64,000 nt of DNA from the NCBI GenBank assembly GCA_030490835.1, contig CM059971.1, positions 49,276,012-49,340,011 on the forward strand, written 5' to 3'. This stretch comes from Annona cherimola (Eukaryota > Streptophyta > Magnoliopsida > Magnoliales > Annonaceae). The notes beneath the pieces were generated by a model. That model had not been told where the DNA came from, searched no databases, and saw nothing but the letters and a program-made list of their open reading frames with translations. Position numbers and translations under genes: made by a program. Below are positions 23,078 through 36,366 of the stretch, piece after piece (the stretch's first letter is position 1; each line of letters opens with the position of its first letter).

Positions 23078-25642
23078 TGAAGTTCCTTTCATCCGATTCA
23101 GTTGTATTGAATCTTTTGGAATGCGTTAAAGTTTACTCGTTCTCATTACAGTCAAATCAAGTCAATCAGATTGAGTTATACTCAATTCTAACGAATCAAA
23201 GTTCATTCTATGAAACTCAATTCATTCGATTCGATTTGAAAGCCTTTAAGGTCTTCCGTTCTCGTTCGAATGTAAATTAAATAAAGGGATTGTTGTTAAT
23301 TGTTGTTCATTTAAGTTCCTCTCGTCCCATTCAGTTGTTTTGAATCTACTGGAATGCGTTAAAAGTTTACTCATTCCACTTACAGTCAAATCAAGTCAAT
23401 TAGATTTAGTCGTAATCAATTCCAGCTAATCAAAGTTCATTTTATCAAACTCAATTCATTTAATTCGATTTCAATGCCTTTAAGGTCATTCCTTGTCGTT
23501 CGAATGTAAATGAAATAAAGGGATTGTTGTTAATTGTTGTTCATTGAAGTTCCTTTCCTCCAATTCAGTTGTTTTGAACGTATTGGAATGCGTTAAAGTT
23601 TACTCGTTCTCATTACAGTCAAATCAAGTCAATTAGATTGAGTTATACTCAATTCTAATTAATCAAAGTTCATTCTATCAAACTCAATTCATTTGATTCG
23701 ATTAGAATGCCTTTAAGGTCATCCGTTGTCGTTCGAATGTAAATGAAATCAAGGGATTGTTGTTAATTGTTGTTGATTGAAGTTCCTTTCGTCCAATTCA
23801 GTTGTTTTGAACCTATTGGAATGCGTTAAAGTTTACTCCTTCTCCTTACAGTCAAATCAAGTCAATTAGATTGAGTTATACTCAATTCTAACAAATCAAA
23901 GTTCATTGTATTCAACTCAATTCATTTAATTCGATTAGAATGCCTTTAAGGTCATCCGTTGTCGTTCGAATGTAAATGAAATCAAGGGATTGTTGTTAAT
24001 TGTTGTTGATTGAAGTTCCTTTCGTCCAATTCAGTTGTTTTGAATATATTGGAATGCGTTAAAGTTTACTCGTTCTCCTTACAGTCATATCAAGTCAATT
24101 AGATTGAGTCGTACTCAATTCTAACTAATCAAAGTTCATTCTATAAAACTCAATTCATTTGATTCGATTAGAATGCCTTTAAGGTCATCCGTTGTCGTTC
24201 GAATGTAAATGAAATCAAGGAATTGTTGTTAATTGTTGTTGATTGAAGTTCTTTTCGTCCAATTCAGTTGTTTTGAATCTTTTGAAATGCGTTAAAGTTT
24301 ACTCGTTCTCATTACAGTCAAATCAAGTCAATCAGATTGAGTTCTACTCAATTCTAACTAATCAAAGTTCATTCTATAAAACTCAATTCATTTGATTCGA
24401 TTTGAATGACTTTAAGGTCATCCGTTGTCGTTCGAATGTAAATGAAATCAAGGGATTGTCGTTTATTGTTGTTGATTGAAGTTCCTTTCGTCCAATTCAG
24501 TTGTTTTGAACCTATTGGAATGCGTTAAAGTCTACTCGTTCTTATTACAGTCAAATCAAGTCAATTAGATTGAATTATACTCAATTATAATTAATCAAAG
24601 TTCATTCTATCAAACTCAATTCATTTGATTCGATTAGAATGCCTTTAAGGTCATCCGTTGTCGTTCGAATGTAAATGAAATCAAGGAATTGTTGTTAATT
24701 GTTGTTGATTAAAGTTCTTTTCGTCCAATTCAGTTGTATTGAATCTTTTGGAATGCGTTAAAGTTTACTCGTTCTCATTACAGTCAAATCAAGTCAATCA
24801 GATTGAGTTATACTCAATTCTAACTAATCAAAGTTCATTCTATCAAACTTAATTGATTTGATTCGATTTGAATGCCTTTAAGGTCATCCGTTGTCGTTCG
24901 AATGTAAATGAAATAAAGGGATTGTTGTTAATTGTTGTTCATTGAAGTTCCTATCGTCCCATTCAGTTGTTTTGAATCTACTGGAATGCGTTAAAAGTTT
25001 ACTCATTCCACTTACAGTCAAATCAAGTCAATTAGATTTTGTTGTACTCAATTCCAGCTAATCAAAGTTCATTTTATCAAACTCAATTCATTTAATTCGA
25101 TTTCAATGCCTTTAAGGTCATTCCTTGTCGTTCGAATGTAAATGAAATAAAGGGATTGTTGTTAATTGTTGTTCATTGAAGTTCCTTTCGTCCAATTCAG
25201 TTTTTTTGAATCTATTGGAATGTTTTAAAGTTTACTCGTTCAACTTACAGTCAAATCAAGTCAATTAGATTGAGTTATACTCAATTCTAACTAATCAAAG
25301 TTCATTCTATCAAACTCAATTCATTTGATTCCATTTTAATGCGTTTAAAGTCATTCGTTGCCGTTCGAATGTAAATGAAATCAAGGGATTGTTGTTAATT
25401 GTTGTTGACTGAAGTTCCTTTCGTCAAATTCAGTTGTTTTGAATCTTTTGAAATGCGTTAAACTTTACTCGTTCTCATTACAGTCAAATCAAGTCAATTG
25501 GATTGAGTTGTATTCAAATCAAGCTAATCAAAGTTCATTCTATCAAACTCAATTCATTTGATTCGATATCAATGCCTTTATGGTCATGCGTTGTCGTTCG
25601 AATGTAAATGAAATAAAGAGATTGTTGTTAAATGTTGTTGAT
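23078..25642 (+). repeat. 11-mer HOR, 2,565 bp: G-H-I-L-E-A-B-C-M-J-K
   Basis: Same order and length as 17247-19811; by eye I found roughly nine base differences. Private bases: TTGAAAGCC in G, GAATGACTTTAAG in A, CAATTATAATTAATC in B, GTCATTCGTTGCC in J and CGTCAAATTC in K. The last two are shared with 30773-31238. Confidence 0.9.
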
Positions 25643-26808
25643 TGAAGTTCCTTTCATCCGATTCAGTTGTATTGAATCTTTTGGAATGCGTTAAAGTTTA
25701 CTCGTTCTCATTACAGTCAAATCAAGTCAATCAGATTGAGTTATACTCAATTCTAACGAATCAAAGTTCATTCTATGAAACTCAATTCATTCGATTCGAT
25801 TTGAATGCCTTTAAGGTCTTCCGTTCTCGTTCGAATGTAAATGAAATCAAGGAATTGTTGTTAATTGTTGTTGATTAAAGTTCTTTTCGTCCAATTCAGT
25901 TGTATTGAATCTTTTGGAATGCGTTAAAGTTTACTCGTTCTCATTACAGTCAAATCAAGTCAATCAGATTGAGTTATACTCAATTCTAACTAATCAAAGT
26001 TCATTCTATCAAACTTAATTGATTTGATTCGATTTGAATGCCTTTAAGGTCATCCGTTGTCGTTCGAATGTAAATGAAATAAAGGGATTGTTGTTAATTG
26101 TTGTTCATTGAAGTTCCTATCGTCCCATTCAGTTGTTTTGAATCTACTGGAATGCGTTAAAAGTTTACTCATTCCACTTACAGTCAAATCAAGTCAATTA
26201 GATTTTGTTGTACTCAATTCCAGCTAATCAAAGTTCATTTTATCAAACTCAATTCATTTAATTCGATTTCAATGCCTTTAAGGTCATTCCTTGTCGTTCG
26301 AATGTAAATGAAATAAAGGGATTGTTGTTAATTATTGTTCATTGAAGTTCCTTTCGTCCAATTCAGTTTTTTTGAATCTATTGGAATGTTTTAAAGTTTA
26401 CTCGTTCAACTTACAGTCAAATCAAGTCAATTAGATTGAGTTATACTCAATTCTAACTAATCAAAGTTCATTCTATCAAACTCAATTCATTTGATTCCAT
26501 TTTAATGCGTTTAAAGTCATCCGTTGCCGTTCGAATGTAAATGAAATCAAGGGATTGTTGTTAATTGTTGTTGACTGAAGTTCCTTTCGTCCAATTCAGT
26601 TGTTTTGAATCTTTTGAAATGCGTTAAACTTTACTCGTTCTCATTACAGTCAAATCAAGTCAATTGGATTGAGTTGTATTCAAATCAAGCTAATCAAAGT
26701 TCATTCTATCAAACTCAATTCATTTGATTCGATATCAATGCCTTTATGGTCATGCGTTGTCGTTCGAATGTAAATGAAATAAAGAGATTGTTGTTAAATG
26801 TTGTTGAT
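25643..26808 (+). repeat. 5-mer deletion unit, 1,166 bp: G/B-C-M-J-K
   Basis: Same hybrid and order as 19812-20977, again directly after an 11-mer. The 11-mer plus 5-mer pair (3,731 bp) is therefore itself repeated, at 17247-20977 and 23078-26808. Confidence 0.9.
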
Positions 26809-28207
26809 TGAAGTTCCTTTCATCCGATTCAGTTGTATTGAATCTTTTGGAATGCGTTAAAGTTTACTCGTTCTCATTACAGTCAAATCAAGTCAATCAG
26901 ATTGAGTTATACTCAATTCTAACGAATCAAAGTTCATTCTATGAAACTCAATTCATTCGATTCGATTTGAATGCCTTTAAGGTCTTCCGTTCTCGTTCGA
27001 ATGTAAATTAAATAAAGGGATTGTTGTTAATTGTTGTTCATTTAAGTTCCTCTCGTCCCATTCAGTTGTTTTGAATCTACTGGAATGCGTTAAAAGTTTA
27101 CTCATTCCACTTACAGTCAAATCAAGTCAATTAGATTTAGTCGTAATCAATTCCAGCTAATCAAAGTTCATTTTATCAAACTCAATTCATTTAATTCGAT
27201 TTCAATGCCTTTAAGGTCATTCCTTGTCGTTCGAATGTAAATGAAATAAAGGGATTGTTGTTAATTGTTGTTCATTGAAGTTCCTTTCCTCCAATTCAGT
27301 TGTTTTGAACGTATTGGAATGCGTTAAAGTTTACTCGTTCTCATTACAGTCAAATCAAGTCAATTAGATTGAGTTATACTCAATTCTAATTAATCAAAGT
27401 TCATTCTATCAAACTCAATTCATTTGATTCGATTAGAATGCCTTTAAGGTCATCCGTTGTCGTTCGAATGTAAATGAAATCAAGGGATTGTTGTTAATTG
27501 TTGTTGATTGAAGTTCCTTTCGTCCAATTCAGTTGTTTTGAACCTATTGGAATGCGTTAAAGTTTACTCCTTCTCCTTACAGTCAAATCAAGTCAATTAG
27601 ATTGAGTTATACTCAATTCTAACAAATCAAAGTTCATTGTATTCAACTCAATTCATTTAATTCGATTAGAATGCCTTTAAGGTCATCCGTTGTCGTTCGA
27701 ATGTAAATGAAATCAAGGGATTGTTGTTAATTGTTGTTGATTGAAGTTCCTTTCGTCCAATTCAGTTGTTTTGAATATATTGGAATGCGTTAAAGTTTAC
27801 TCGTTCTCCTTACAGTCATATCAAGTCAATTAGATTGAGTCGTACTCAATTCTAACTAATCAAAGTTCATTCTATAAAACTCAATTCATTTGATTCGATT
27901 AGAATGCCTTTAAGGTCATCCGTTGTCGTTCGAATGTAAATGAAATCAAGGAATTGTTGTTAATTGTTGTTGATTGAAGTTCTTTTCGTCCAATTCAGTT
28001 GTTTTGAATCTTTTGAAATGCGTTAAACTTTACTCGTTCTCATTACAGTCAAATCAAGTCAATTGGATTGAGTTGTATTCAAATCAAGCTAATCAAAGTT
28101 CATTCTATCAAACTCAATTCATTTGATTCGATATCAATGCCTTTATGGTCATGCGTTGTCGTTCGAATGTAAATGAAATAAAGAGATTGTTGTTAAATGT
28201 TGTTGAT
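26809..28207 (+). repeat. 6-mer deletion unit, 1,399 bp: G-H-I-L-E-A/K
   Basis: The last monomer (27975-28207) starts as A (TTCTTTTCG, AATCTTTTGAAATG) and continues as K (TTAAACTTTACTC, CAATTGG, GATATC). This removes B, C, M and J. The crossover can be placed in AATCTTTTGAAATGCGTTAA, which A and K share. Confidence 0.88.
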
Positions 28208-30305
28208 TGAAGTTCCTTTCATCCGATTCAGTTGTATTGAATCTTTTGGAATGCGTTAAAGTTTACTCGTTCTCATTACAGTCAAATCAAGTCAATCAGA
28301 TTGAGTTATACTCAATTCTAACGAATCAAAGTTCATTCTATGAAACTCAATTCATTCGATTCGATTTGAAAGCCTTTAAGGTCTTCCGTTCTCGTTCGAA
28401 TGTAAATTAAATAAAGGGATTGTTGTTAATTGTTGTTCATTTAAGTTCCTCTCGTCCCATTCAGTTGTTTTGAATCTACTGGAATGCGTTAAAAGTTTAC
28501 TCATTCCACTTACAGTCAAATCAAGTCAATTAGATTTAGTCGTAATCAATTCCAGCTAATCAAAGTTCATTTTATCAAACTCAATTCATTTAATTCGATT
28601 TCAATGCCTTTAAGGTCATTCCTTGTCGTTCGAATGTAAATGAAATAAAGGGATTGTTGTTAATTGTTGTTCATTGAAGTTCCTTTCCTCCAATTCAGTT
28701 GTTTTGAACGTATTGGAATGCGTTAAAGTTTACTCGTTCTCATTACAGTCAAATCAAGTCAATTAGATTGAGTTATACTCAATTCTAATTAATCAAAGTT
28801 CATTCTATCAAACTCAATTCATTTGATTCGATTAGAATGCCTTTAAGGTCATCCGTTGTCGTTCGAATGTAAATGAAATCAAGGGATTGTTGTTAATTGT
28901 TGTTGATTGAAGTTCCTTTCGTCCAATTCAGTTGTTTTGAACCTATTGGAATGCGTTAAAGTTTACTCCTTCTCCTTACAGTCAAATCAAGTCAATTAGA
29001 TTGAGTTATACTCAATTCTAACAAATCAAAGTTCATTGTATTCAACTCAATTCATTTAATTCGATTAGAATGCCTTTAAGGTCATCCGTTGTCGTTCGAA
29101 TGTAAATGAAATCAAGGGATTGTTGTTAATTGTTGTTGATTGAAGTTCCTTTCGTCCAATTCAGTTGTTTTGAATATATTGGAATGCGTTAAAGTTTACT
29201 CGTTCTCCTTACAGTCATATCAAGTCAATTAGATTGAGTCGTACTCAATTCTAACTAATCAAAGTTCATTCTATAAAACTCAATTCATTTGATTCGATTA
29301 GAATGCCTTTAAGGTCATCCGTTGTCGTTCGAATGTAAATGAAATCAAGGAATTGTTGTTAATTGTTGTTGATTGAAGTTCTTTTCGTCCAATTCAGTTG
29401 TTTTGAATCTTTTGAAATGCGTTAAAGTTTACTCGTTCTCATTACAGTCAAATCAAGTCAATCAGATTGAGTTCTACTCAATTCTAACTAATCAAAGTTC
29501 ATTCTATAAAACTCAATTCATTTGATTCGATTTGAATGCCTTTAAGGTCATCCGTTGTCGTTCGAATGTAAATGAAATCAAGGGATTGTTGTTAATTGTT
29601 GTTGATTGAAGTTCCTTTCGTCCAATTCAGTTGTTTTGAATATATTGGAATGCGTTAAAGTTTACTCGTTCTCCTTACAGTCATATCAAGTCAATTAGAT
29701 TGAGTCGTACTCAATTCTAACTAATCAAAGTTCATTCTATAAAACTCAATTCATTTGATTCGATTAGAATGCCTTTAAGGTCATCCGTTGTCGTTCGAAT
29801 GTAAATGAAATCAAGGAATTGTTGTTAATTGTTGTTGATTGAAGTTCTTTTCGTCCAATTCAGTTGTTTTGAATCTTTTGAAATGCGTTAAAGTTTACTC
29901 GTTCTCATTACAGTCAAATCAAGTCAATCAGATTGAGTTCTACTCAATTCTAACTAATCAAAGTTCATTCTATAAAACTCAATTCATTTGATTCGATTTG
30001 AATGCCTTTAAGGTCATCCGTTGTCGTTCGAATGTAAATGAAATCAAGGGATTGTCGTTTATTGTTGTTGATTGAAGTTCCTTTCGTCCAATTCAGTTGT
30101 TTTGAACCTATTGGAATGCGTTAAAGTCTACTCGTTCTTATTACAGTCAAATCAAGTCAATTAGATTGAATTATACTCAATTCTAATTAATCAAAGTTCA
30201 TTCTATCAAACTCAATTCATTTGATTCGATTAGAATGCCTTTATGGTCATGCGTTGTCGTTCGAATGTAAATGAAATAAAGAGATTGTTGTTAAATGTTG
30301 TTGAT
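28208..30305 (+). repeat. 9-mer unit, 2,098 bp: G-H-I-L-E-A-E-A-B/K
   Basis: The E-A pair is doubled (29141, 29374, 29607, 29840). The first A has an E- or L-like tail (GGGATTGTTGTTAATTG). The final monomer (30073-30305) is B to GATTAGAATGCC and then K (TTTATGGTCATGCG). G carries TTGAAAGCC. Confidence 0.88.
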
Positions 30306-31238
30306 TGAAGTTCCTTTCATCCGATTCAGTTGTATTGAATCTTTTGGAATGCGTTAAAGTTTACTCGTTCTCATTACAGTCAAATCAAGTCAATCAGATT
30401 GAGTTATACTCAATTCTAACGAATCAAAGTTCATTCTATGAAACTCAATTCATTCGATTCGATTTGAATGCCTTTAAGGTCTTCCGTTGTCGTTCGAATG
30501 TAAATTAAATAAAGGGATTGTTGTTAATTGTTGTTCATTTAAGTTCCTCTCGTCCCATTCAGTTGTTTTGAATCAACTGGAATGCGTTAAAAGTTTACTC
30601 ATTCCACTTACAGTCAAATCAAGTCAATTAGATTTTGTTGTACTCAATTCCAGCTAATCAAAGTTCATTTTATCAAACTCAATTCATTTAATTCGATTTC
30701 AATGCCTTTAAGGTCATTCCTTGTCGTTCGAATGTAAATGAAATAAAGGGATTGTTGTTAATTGTTGTTCATTGAAGTTCCTTTCGTCCAATTCAGTTTT
30801 TTTGAATCTATTGGAATGTTTTAAAGTTTACTCGTTCAACTTACAGTCAAATCAAGTCAATTAGATTGAGTTATACTCAATTCTAACTAATCAAAGTTCA
30901 TTCTATCAAACTCAATTCATTTGATTCCATTTTAATGCGTTTAAAGTCATTCGTTGCCGTTCGAATGTAAATGAAATCAAGGGATTGTTGTTAATTGTTG
31001 TTGACTGAAGTTCCTTTCGTCAAATTCAGTTGTTTTGAATCTTTTGAAATGCGTTAAACTTTACTCGTTCTCATTACAGTCAAATCAAGTCAATTGGATT
31101 GAGTTGTATTCAAATCAAGCTAATCAAAGTTCATTCTATCAAACTCAATTCATTTGATTCGATATCAATGCCTTTATGGTCATGCGTTGTCGTTCGAATG
31201 TAAATGAAATAAAGAGATTGTTGTTAAATGTTGTTGAT
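30306..31238 (+). repeat. 4-mer deletion unit, 933 bp: G-H/M-J-K
   Basis: This is the shortest unit in the window. 30539 starts as H (TTAAGTTCCTCTCG) and turns into M (GATTTTGTTGTACTC), skipping I through C. It has AATCAACTGG, also seen in H at 36600. G reads CCGTTGTCG where other G copies read CCGTTCTCG. Confidence 0.88.
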
Positions 31239-34200
31239 TGAAGTTCCTTTCATCCGATTCAGTTGTATTGAATCTTTTGGAATGCGTTAAAGTTTACTCG
31301 TTCTCATTACAGTCAAATCAAGTCAATCAGATTGAGTTATACTCAATTCTAACGAATCAAAGTTCATTCTATGAAACTCAATTCATTCGATTCGATTTGA
31401 ATGCCTTTAAGGTCTTCCGTTCTCGTTCGAATGTAAATTAAATAAAGGGATTGTTGTTAATTGTTGTTCATTTAAGTTCCTCTCGTCCCATTCAGTTGTT
31501 TTGAATCTACTGGAATGCGTTAAAAGTTTACTCATTCCACTTACAGTCAAATCAAGTCAATTAGATTTAGTCGTAATCAATTCCAGCTAATCAAAGTTCA
31601 TTTTATCAAACTCAATTCATTTAATTCGATTTCAATGCCTTTAAGGTCATTCCTTGTCGTTCGAATGTAAATGAAATAAAGGGATTGTTGTTAATTGTTG
31701 TTCATTGAAGTTCCTTTCCTCCAATTCAGTTGTTTTGAACATATTGGAATGCGTTAAAGTTTACTCGTTCTCATTACAGTCAAATCAAGTCAATTAGATT
31801 GAGTTATACTCAATTCTAATTAATCAAAGTTCATTCTATCAAACTCAATTCATTTGATTCGATTAGAATGCCTTTAAGGTCATCCGTTGTCGTTCGAATG
31901 TAAATGAAATCAAGGGATTGTTGTTAATTGTTGTTGATTGAAGTTCCTTTCGTCCAATTCAGTTGTTTTGAACCTATTGGAATGCGTTAAAGTTTACTCC
32001 TTCTCCTTACAGTCAAATCAAGTCAATTAGATTGAGTTATACTCAATTCTAACAAATCAAAGTTCATTGTATTCAACTCAATTCATTTAATTCGATTAGA
32101 ATGCCTTTAAGGTCATCCGTTGTCGTTCGAATGTAAATGAAATCAAGGGATTGTTGTTAATTGTTGTTGATTGAAGTTCCTTTCGTCCAATTCAGTTGTT
32201 TTGAATATATTGGAATGCGTTAAAGTTTACTCGTTCTCCTTACAGTCATATCAAGTCAATTAGATTGAGTCGTACTCAATTCTAACTAATCAAAGTTCAT
32301 TCTATAAAACTCAATTCATTTGATTCGATTAGAATGCCTTTAAGGTCATCCGTTGTCGTTCGAATGTAAATGAAATCAAGGAATTGTTGTTAATTGTTGT
32401 TGATTGAAGTTCCTTTCGTCCAATTCAGTTGTTTTGAACCTATTGGAATGCGTTAAAGTTTACTCCTTCTCCTTACAGTCAAATCAAGTCAATTAGATTG
32501 AGTTATACTCAATTCTAACAAATCAAAGTTCATTGTATTCAATTCAATTCATTTAATTCGATTAGAATGCCTTTAAGGTCATCCGTTGTCGTTCGAATGT
32601 AAATGAAATCAAGGGATTGTTGTTAATTGTTGTTGATTGAAGTTCCTTTCGTCCAATTCAGTTGTTTTGAATATATTGGAATGCGTTAAAGTTTACTCGT
32701 TCTCCTTACAGTCATATCAAGTCAATTAGATTGAGTCGTACTCAATTCTAACTAATCAAAGTTCATTCTATAAAACTCAATTCATTTGATTCGATTAGAA
32801 TGCCTTTATGGTCATCCGTTGTCGTTCGAATGTAAATGAAATCAAGGAATTGTTGTTAATTGTTATTGATTGAAGTTCTTTTCGTCCAATTCAGTTGTTT
32901 TGAATCTTTTGAAATGCGTTAAAGTTTACTCGTTCTCATTACAGTCAAATCAAGTCAATCAGATTGAGTTCTACTCAATTCTAACTAATCAAAGTTCATT
33001 CTATAAAACTCAATTCATTTGATTCGATTTGAATGCCTTTAAGGTCATCCGTTGTCGTTCGAATGTAAATTAAATCAAGGGATTGTTGTTAATTGTTGTT
33101 GATTGAAGTTCCTTTCGTCCAATTCAGTTGTTTTGAATATATTGGAATGCGTTAAAGTTTACTCGTTCTCCTTACAGTCATATCAAGTCAATTAGATTGA
33201 GTCGTACTCAATTCTAACTAATCAAAGTTCATTCTATAAAACTCAATTCATTTGATTCGATTAGAATGCCTTTAAGGTCATCCGTTGTCGTTCGAATGTA
33301 AATGAAATCAAGTAATTGTTGTTAATTGTTGTTGATTGAAGTTCTTTTCGTCCAATTCAGTTGTTTTGAATCTTTTGAAATGCGTTAAAGTTTACTCATT
33401 CTCATTACAGTCAAATCAAGTCAATCAGATTGAGTTCTACTCAATTCTAACTAATCAAAGTTCATTCTATAAAACTCAATTCATTTGATTCGATTTGAAT
33501 GCCTTTAAGGTCATCCGTTGTCGTTCGAATGTAAATGAAATCAAGGGATTGTTGTTAATTGTTGTTGATTGAAGTTCCTTTCGTCCAATTCAGTTGTTTT
33601 GAATATATTGGAATGCGTTAAAGTTTACTCGTTCTCCTTACAGTCATATCAAGTCAATTAGATTGAGTCGTACTCAATTCTAACTAATCAAAGTTCATTC
33701 TATAAAACTCAATTCATTTGATTCGATTAGAATGCCTTTAAGGTCATCCGTTGTCGTTCGAATGTAAATGAAATCAAGGAATTGTTGTTAATTGTTGTTG
33801 ATTGAAGTTCCTTTCGTCCAATTCAGTTGTTTTGAATATATTGGAATGCGTTAAAGTTTACTCGTTCTCCTTACAGTCATATCAAGTCAATTAGATTGAG
33901 TCGTACTCAATTCTAACTAATCAAAGTTCATTCTATAAAACTCAATTCATTTGATTCGATTAGAATGCCTTTAAGGTCATCCGTTGTCGTTCGAATGTAA
34001 ATGAAATCAAGGAATTGTTGTTAATTGTTGTTGATTGAAGTTCCTTTCGTCCAATTCAGTTGTTTTGAACCTATTGGAATGCGTTAAAGTTTACTCCTTC
34101 TCCTTACAGTCAAATCAAGTCAATTAGATTGAGTTATACTCAATTCTAACAAATCAAAGTTCATTGTATTCAACTCAATTCATTTAATTCGATTAGAATG

Positions 34201-36366
34201 CCTTTAAAGTCATCCGTTGTCGTTCGAATGTAAATGAAATCAAGGGATTGTTGTTAATTGTTGTTGATTGAAGTTCCTTTCGTCCAATTCAGTTGTTTTG
34301 AATATATTGGAATGCGTTAAATTTTACTCGTTCTCCTTACAGTCATATCAAGTCAATTAGATTGAGTCGTACTCAATTCTAACTAATCAAAGTTCATTCT
34401 ATAAAACTCAATTCATTTGATTCGATTAGAATGCCTTTAAGGTCATCCGTTGTCGTTCGAATGTAAATGAAATCAAGGAATTGTTGTTAATTGTTGTTGA
34501 TTGAAGTTCTTTTCGTCCAATTCAGTTGTTTTGAATCTTTTGAAATGCGTTAAAGTTTACTCGTTCTCATTACAGTCAAATCAAGTCAATCAGATTGAGT
34601 TCTACTCAATTCTAACTAATCAAAGTTCATTCTATAAAACTCAATTCATTTGATTCGATTTGAATGCCTTTAAGGTCATCCGTTGTCGTTCGAATGTAAA
34701 TTAAATCAAGGGATTGTTGTTAATTGTTGTTGATTGAAGTTCCTTTCGTCCAATTCAGTTGTTTTGAATATATTGGAATGCGTTAAAGTTTACTCGTTCT
34801 CCTTACAGTCATATCAAGTCAATTAGATTGAGTCGTACTCAATTCTAACTAATCAAAGTTCATTCTATAAAACTCAATTCATTTGATTCGATTAGAATGC
34901 CTTTAAGGTCATCCGTTGTCGTTCGAATGTAAATGAAATCAAGTAATTGTTGTTAATTGTTGTTGATTGAAGTTCTTTTCGTCCAATTCAGTTGTTTTGA
35001 ATCTTTTGAAATGCGTTAAAGTTTACTCGTTCTCATTACAGTCAAATCAAGTCAATCAGATTGAGTTCTACTCAATTCTAACTAATCAAAGTTCATTCTA
35101 TAAAACTCAATTCATTTGATTCGATTTGAATGCCTTTAAGGTCATCCGTTGTCGTTCGAATGTAAATGAAATCAAGGGATTGTCGTTTATTGTTGTTGAT
35201 TGAAGTTCCTTTCGTCCAATTCAGTTGTTTTGAACCTATTGGAATGCGTTAAAGTCTACTCGTTCTTATTACAGTCAAATCAAGTCAATTAGATTGAATT
35301 ATACTCAATTCTAATTAATCAAAGTTCATTCTATCAAACTCAATTCATTTGATTCGATTAGAATGCCTTTAAGGTCATCCGTTGTCGTTCGAATGTAAAT
35401 GAAATCAAGGAATTGTTGTTAATTGTTGTTGATTAAAGTTCTTTTCGTCCAATTCAGTTGTATTGAATCTTTTAGAATGCGTTAAAGTTTACTCGTTCTC
35501 ATTACAGTCAAATCAAGTCAATCAGATTGAGTTATACTCAATTCTAACTAATCAAAGTTCATTCTATCAAACTTAATTGATTTGATTCGATTTGAATGCC
35601 TTTAAGGTCATCCGTTGTCGTTCGAATGTAAATGAAATAAAGGGATTGTTGTTAATTGTTGTTCATTGAAGTTCCTATCGTCCCATTCAGTTGTTTTGAA
35701 TCTACTGGAATGCGCTAAAAGTTTACTCATTCCACTTACAGTCAAATCAAGTCAATTAGATTTTGTTGTACTCAATTCCAGCTAATCAAAGTTCATTTTA
35801 TCAAACTCAATTCATTTAATTCGATTTCAATGCCTTTAAGGTCATTCCTTGTCGTTCGAATGTAAATGAAATAAAGGGATTGTTGTTAATTGTTGTTCAT
35901 TGAAGTTCCTTTCGTCCAATTCAGTTTTTTTGAATCTATTGGAATGTTTTAAAGTTTACTCGTTCAACTTACAGTCAAATCAAGTCAATTAGATTGAGTT
36001 ATACTCAATTCTAACTAATCAAAGTTCATTCTATCAAACTCAATTCATTTGATTCCATTTTAATGCGTTTAAAGTCATCCGTTGCCGTTCGAATGTAAAT
36101 GAAATCAAGGGATTGTTGTTAATTATTGTTGACTGAAGTTCCTTTCGTCCAATTCAGTTGTTTTGAATCTTTTGAAATGCGTTAAACTTTACTCGTTCTC
36201 ATTACAGTCAAATCAAGTCAATTGGATTGAGTTGTATTCAAATCAAGCTAATCAAAGTTCATTCTATCAAACTCAATTCATTTGATTCGATATCAATGCC
36301 TTTATGGTCATGCGTTGTCGTTCGAATGTAAATGAAATAAAGAGATTGTTGTTAAATATTGTTGAT
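31239..36366 (+). repeat. 22-monomer unit, 5,128 bp with E-A and L-E expansion
   Basis: Order: G-H-I-L-E-L-E-A-E-A-E-E-L-E-A-E-A-B-C-M-J-K. The extra monomers are all E, A or L between 32405 and 35200. Private changes shared by equivalent members (GTAAATTAAATC in A at 32871 and 34502; AAGTAATTG in E at 33104 and 34735) show that 32405-33569 and 34036-35200 (L-E-A-E-A, 1,165 bp each) are a recent segmental duplication. Confidence 0.88.
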
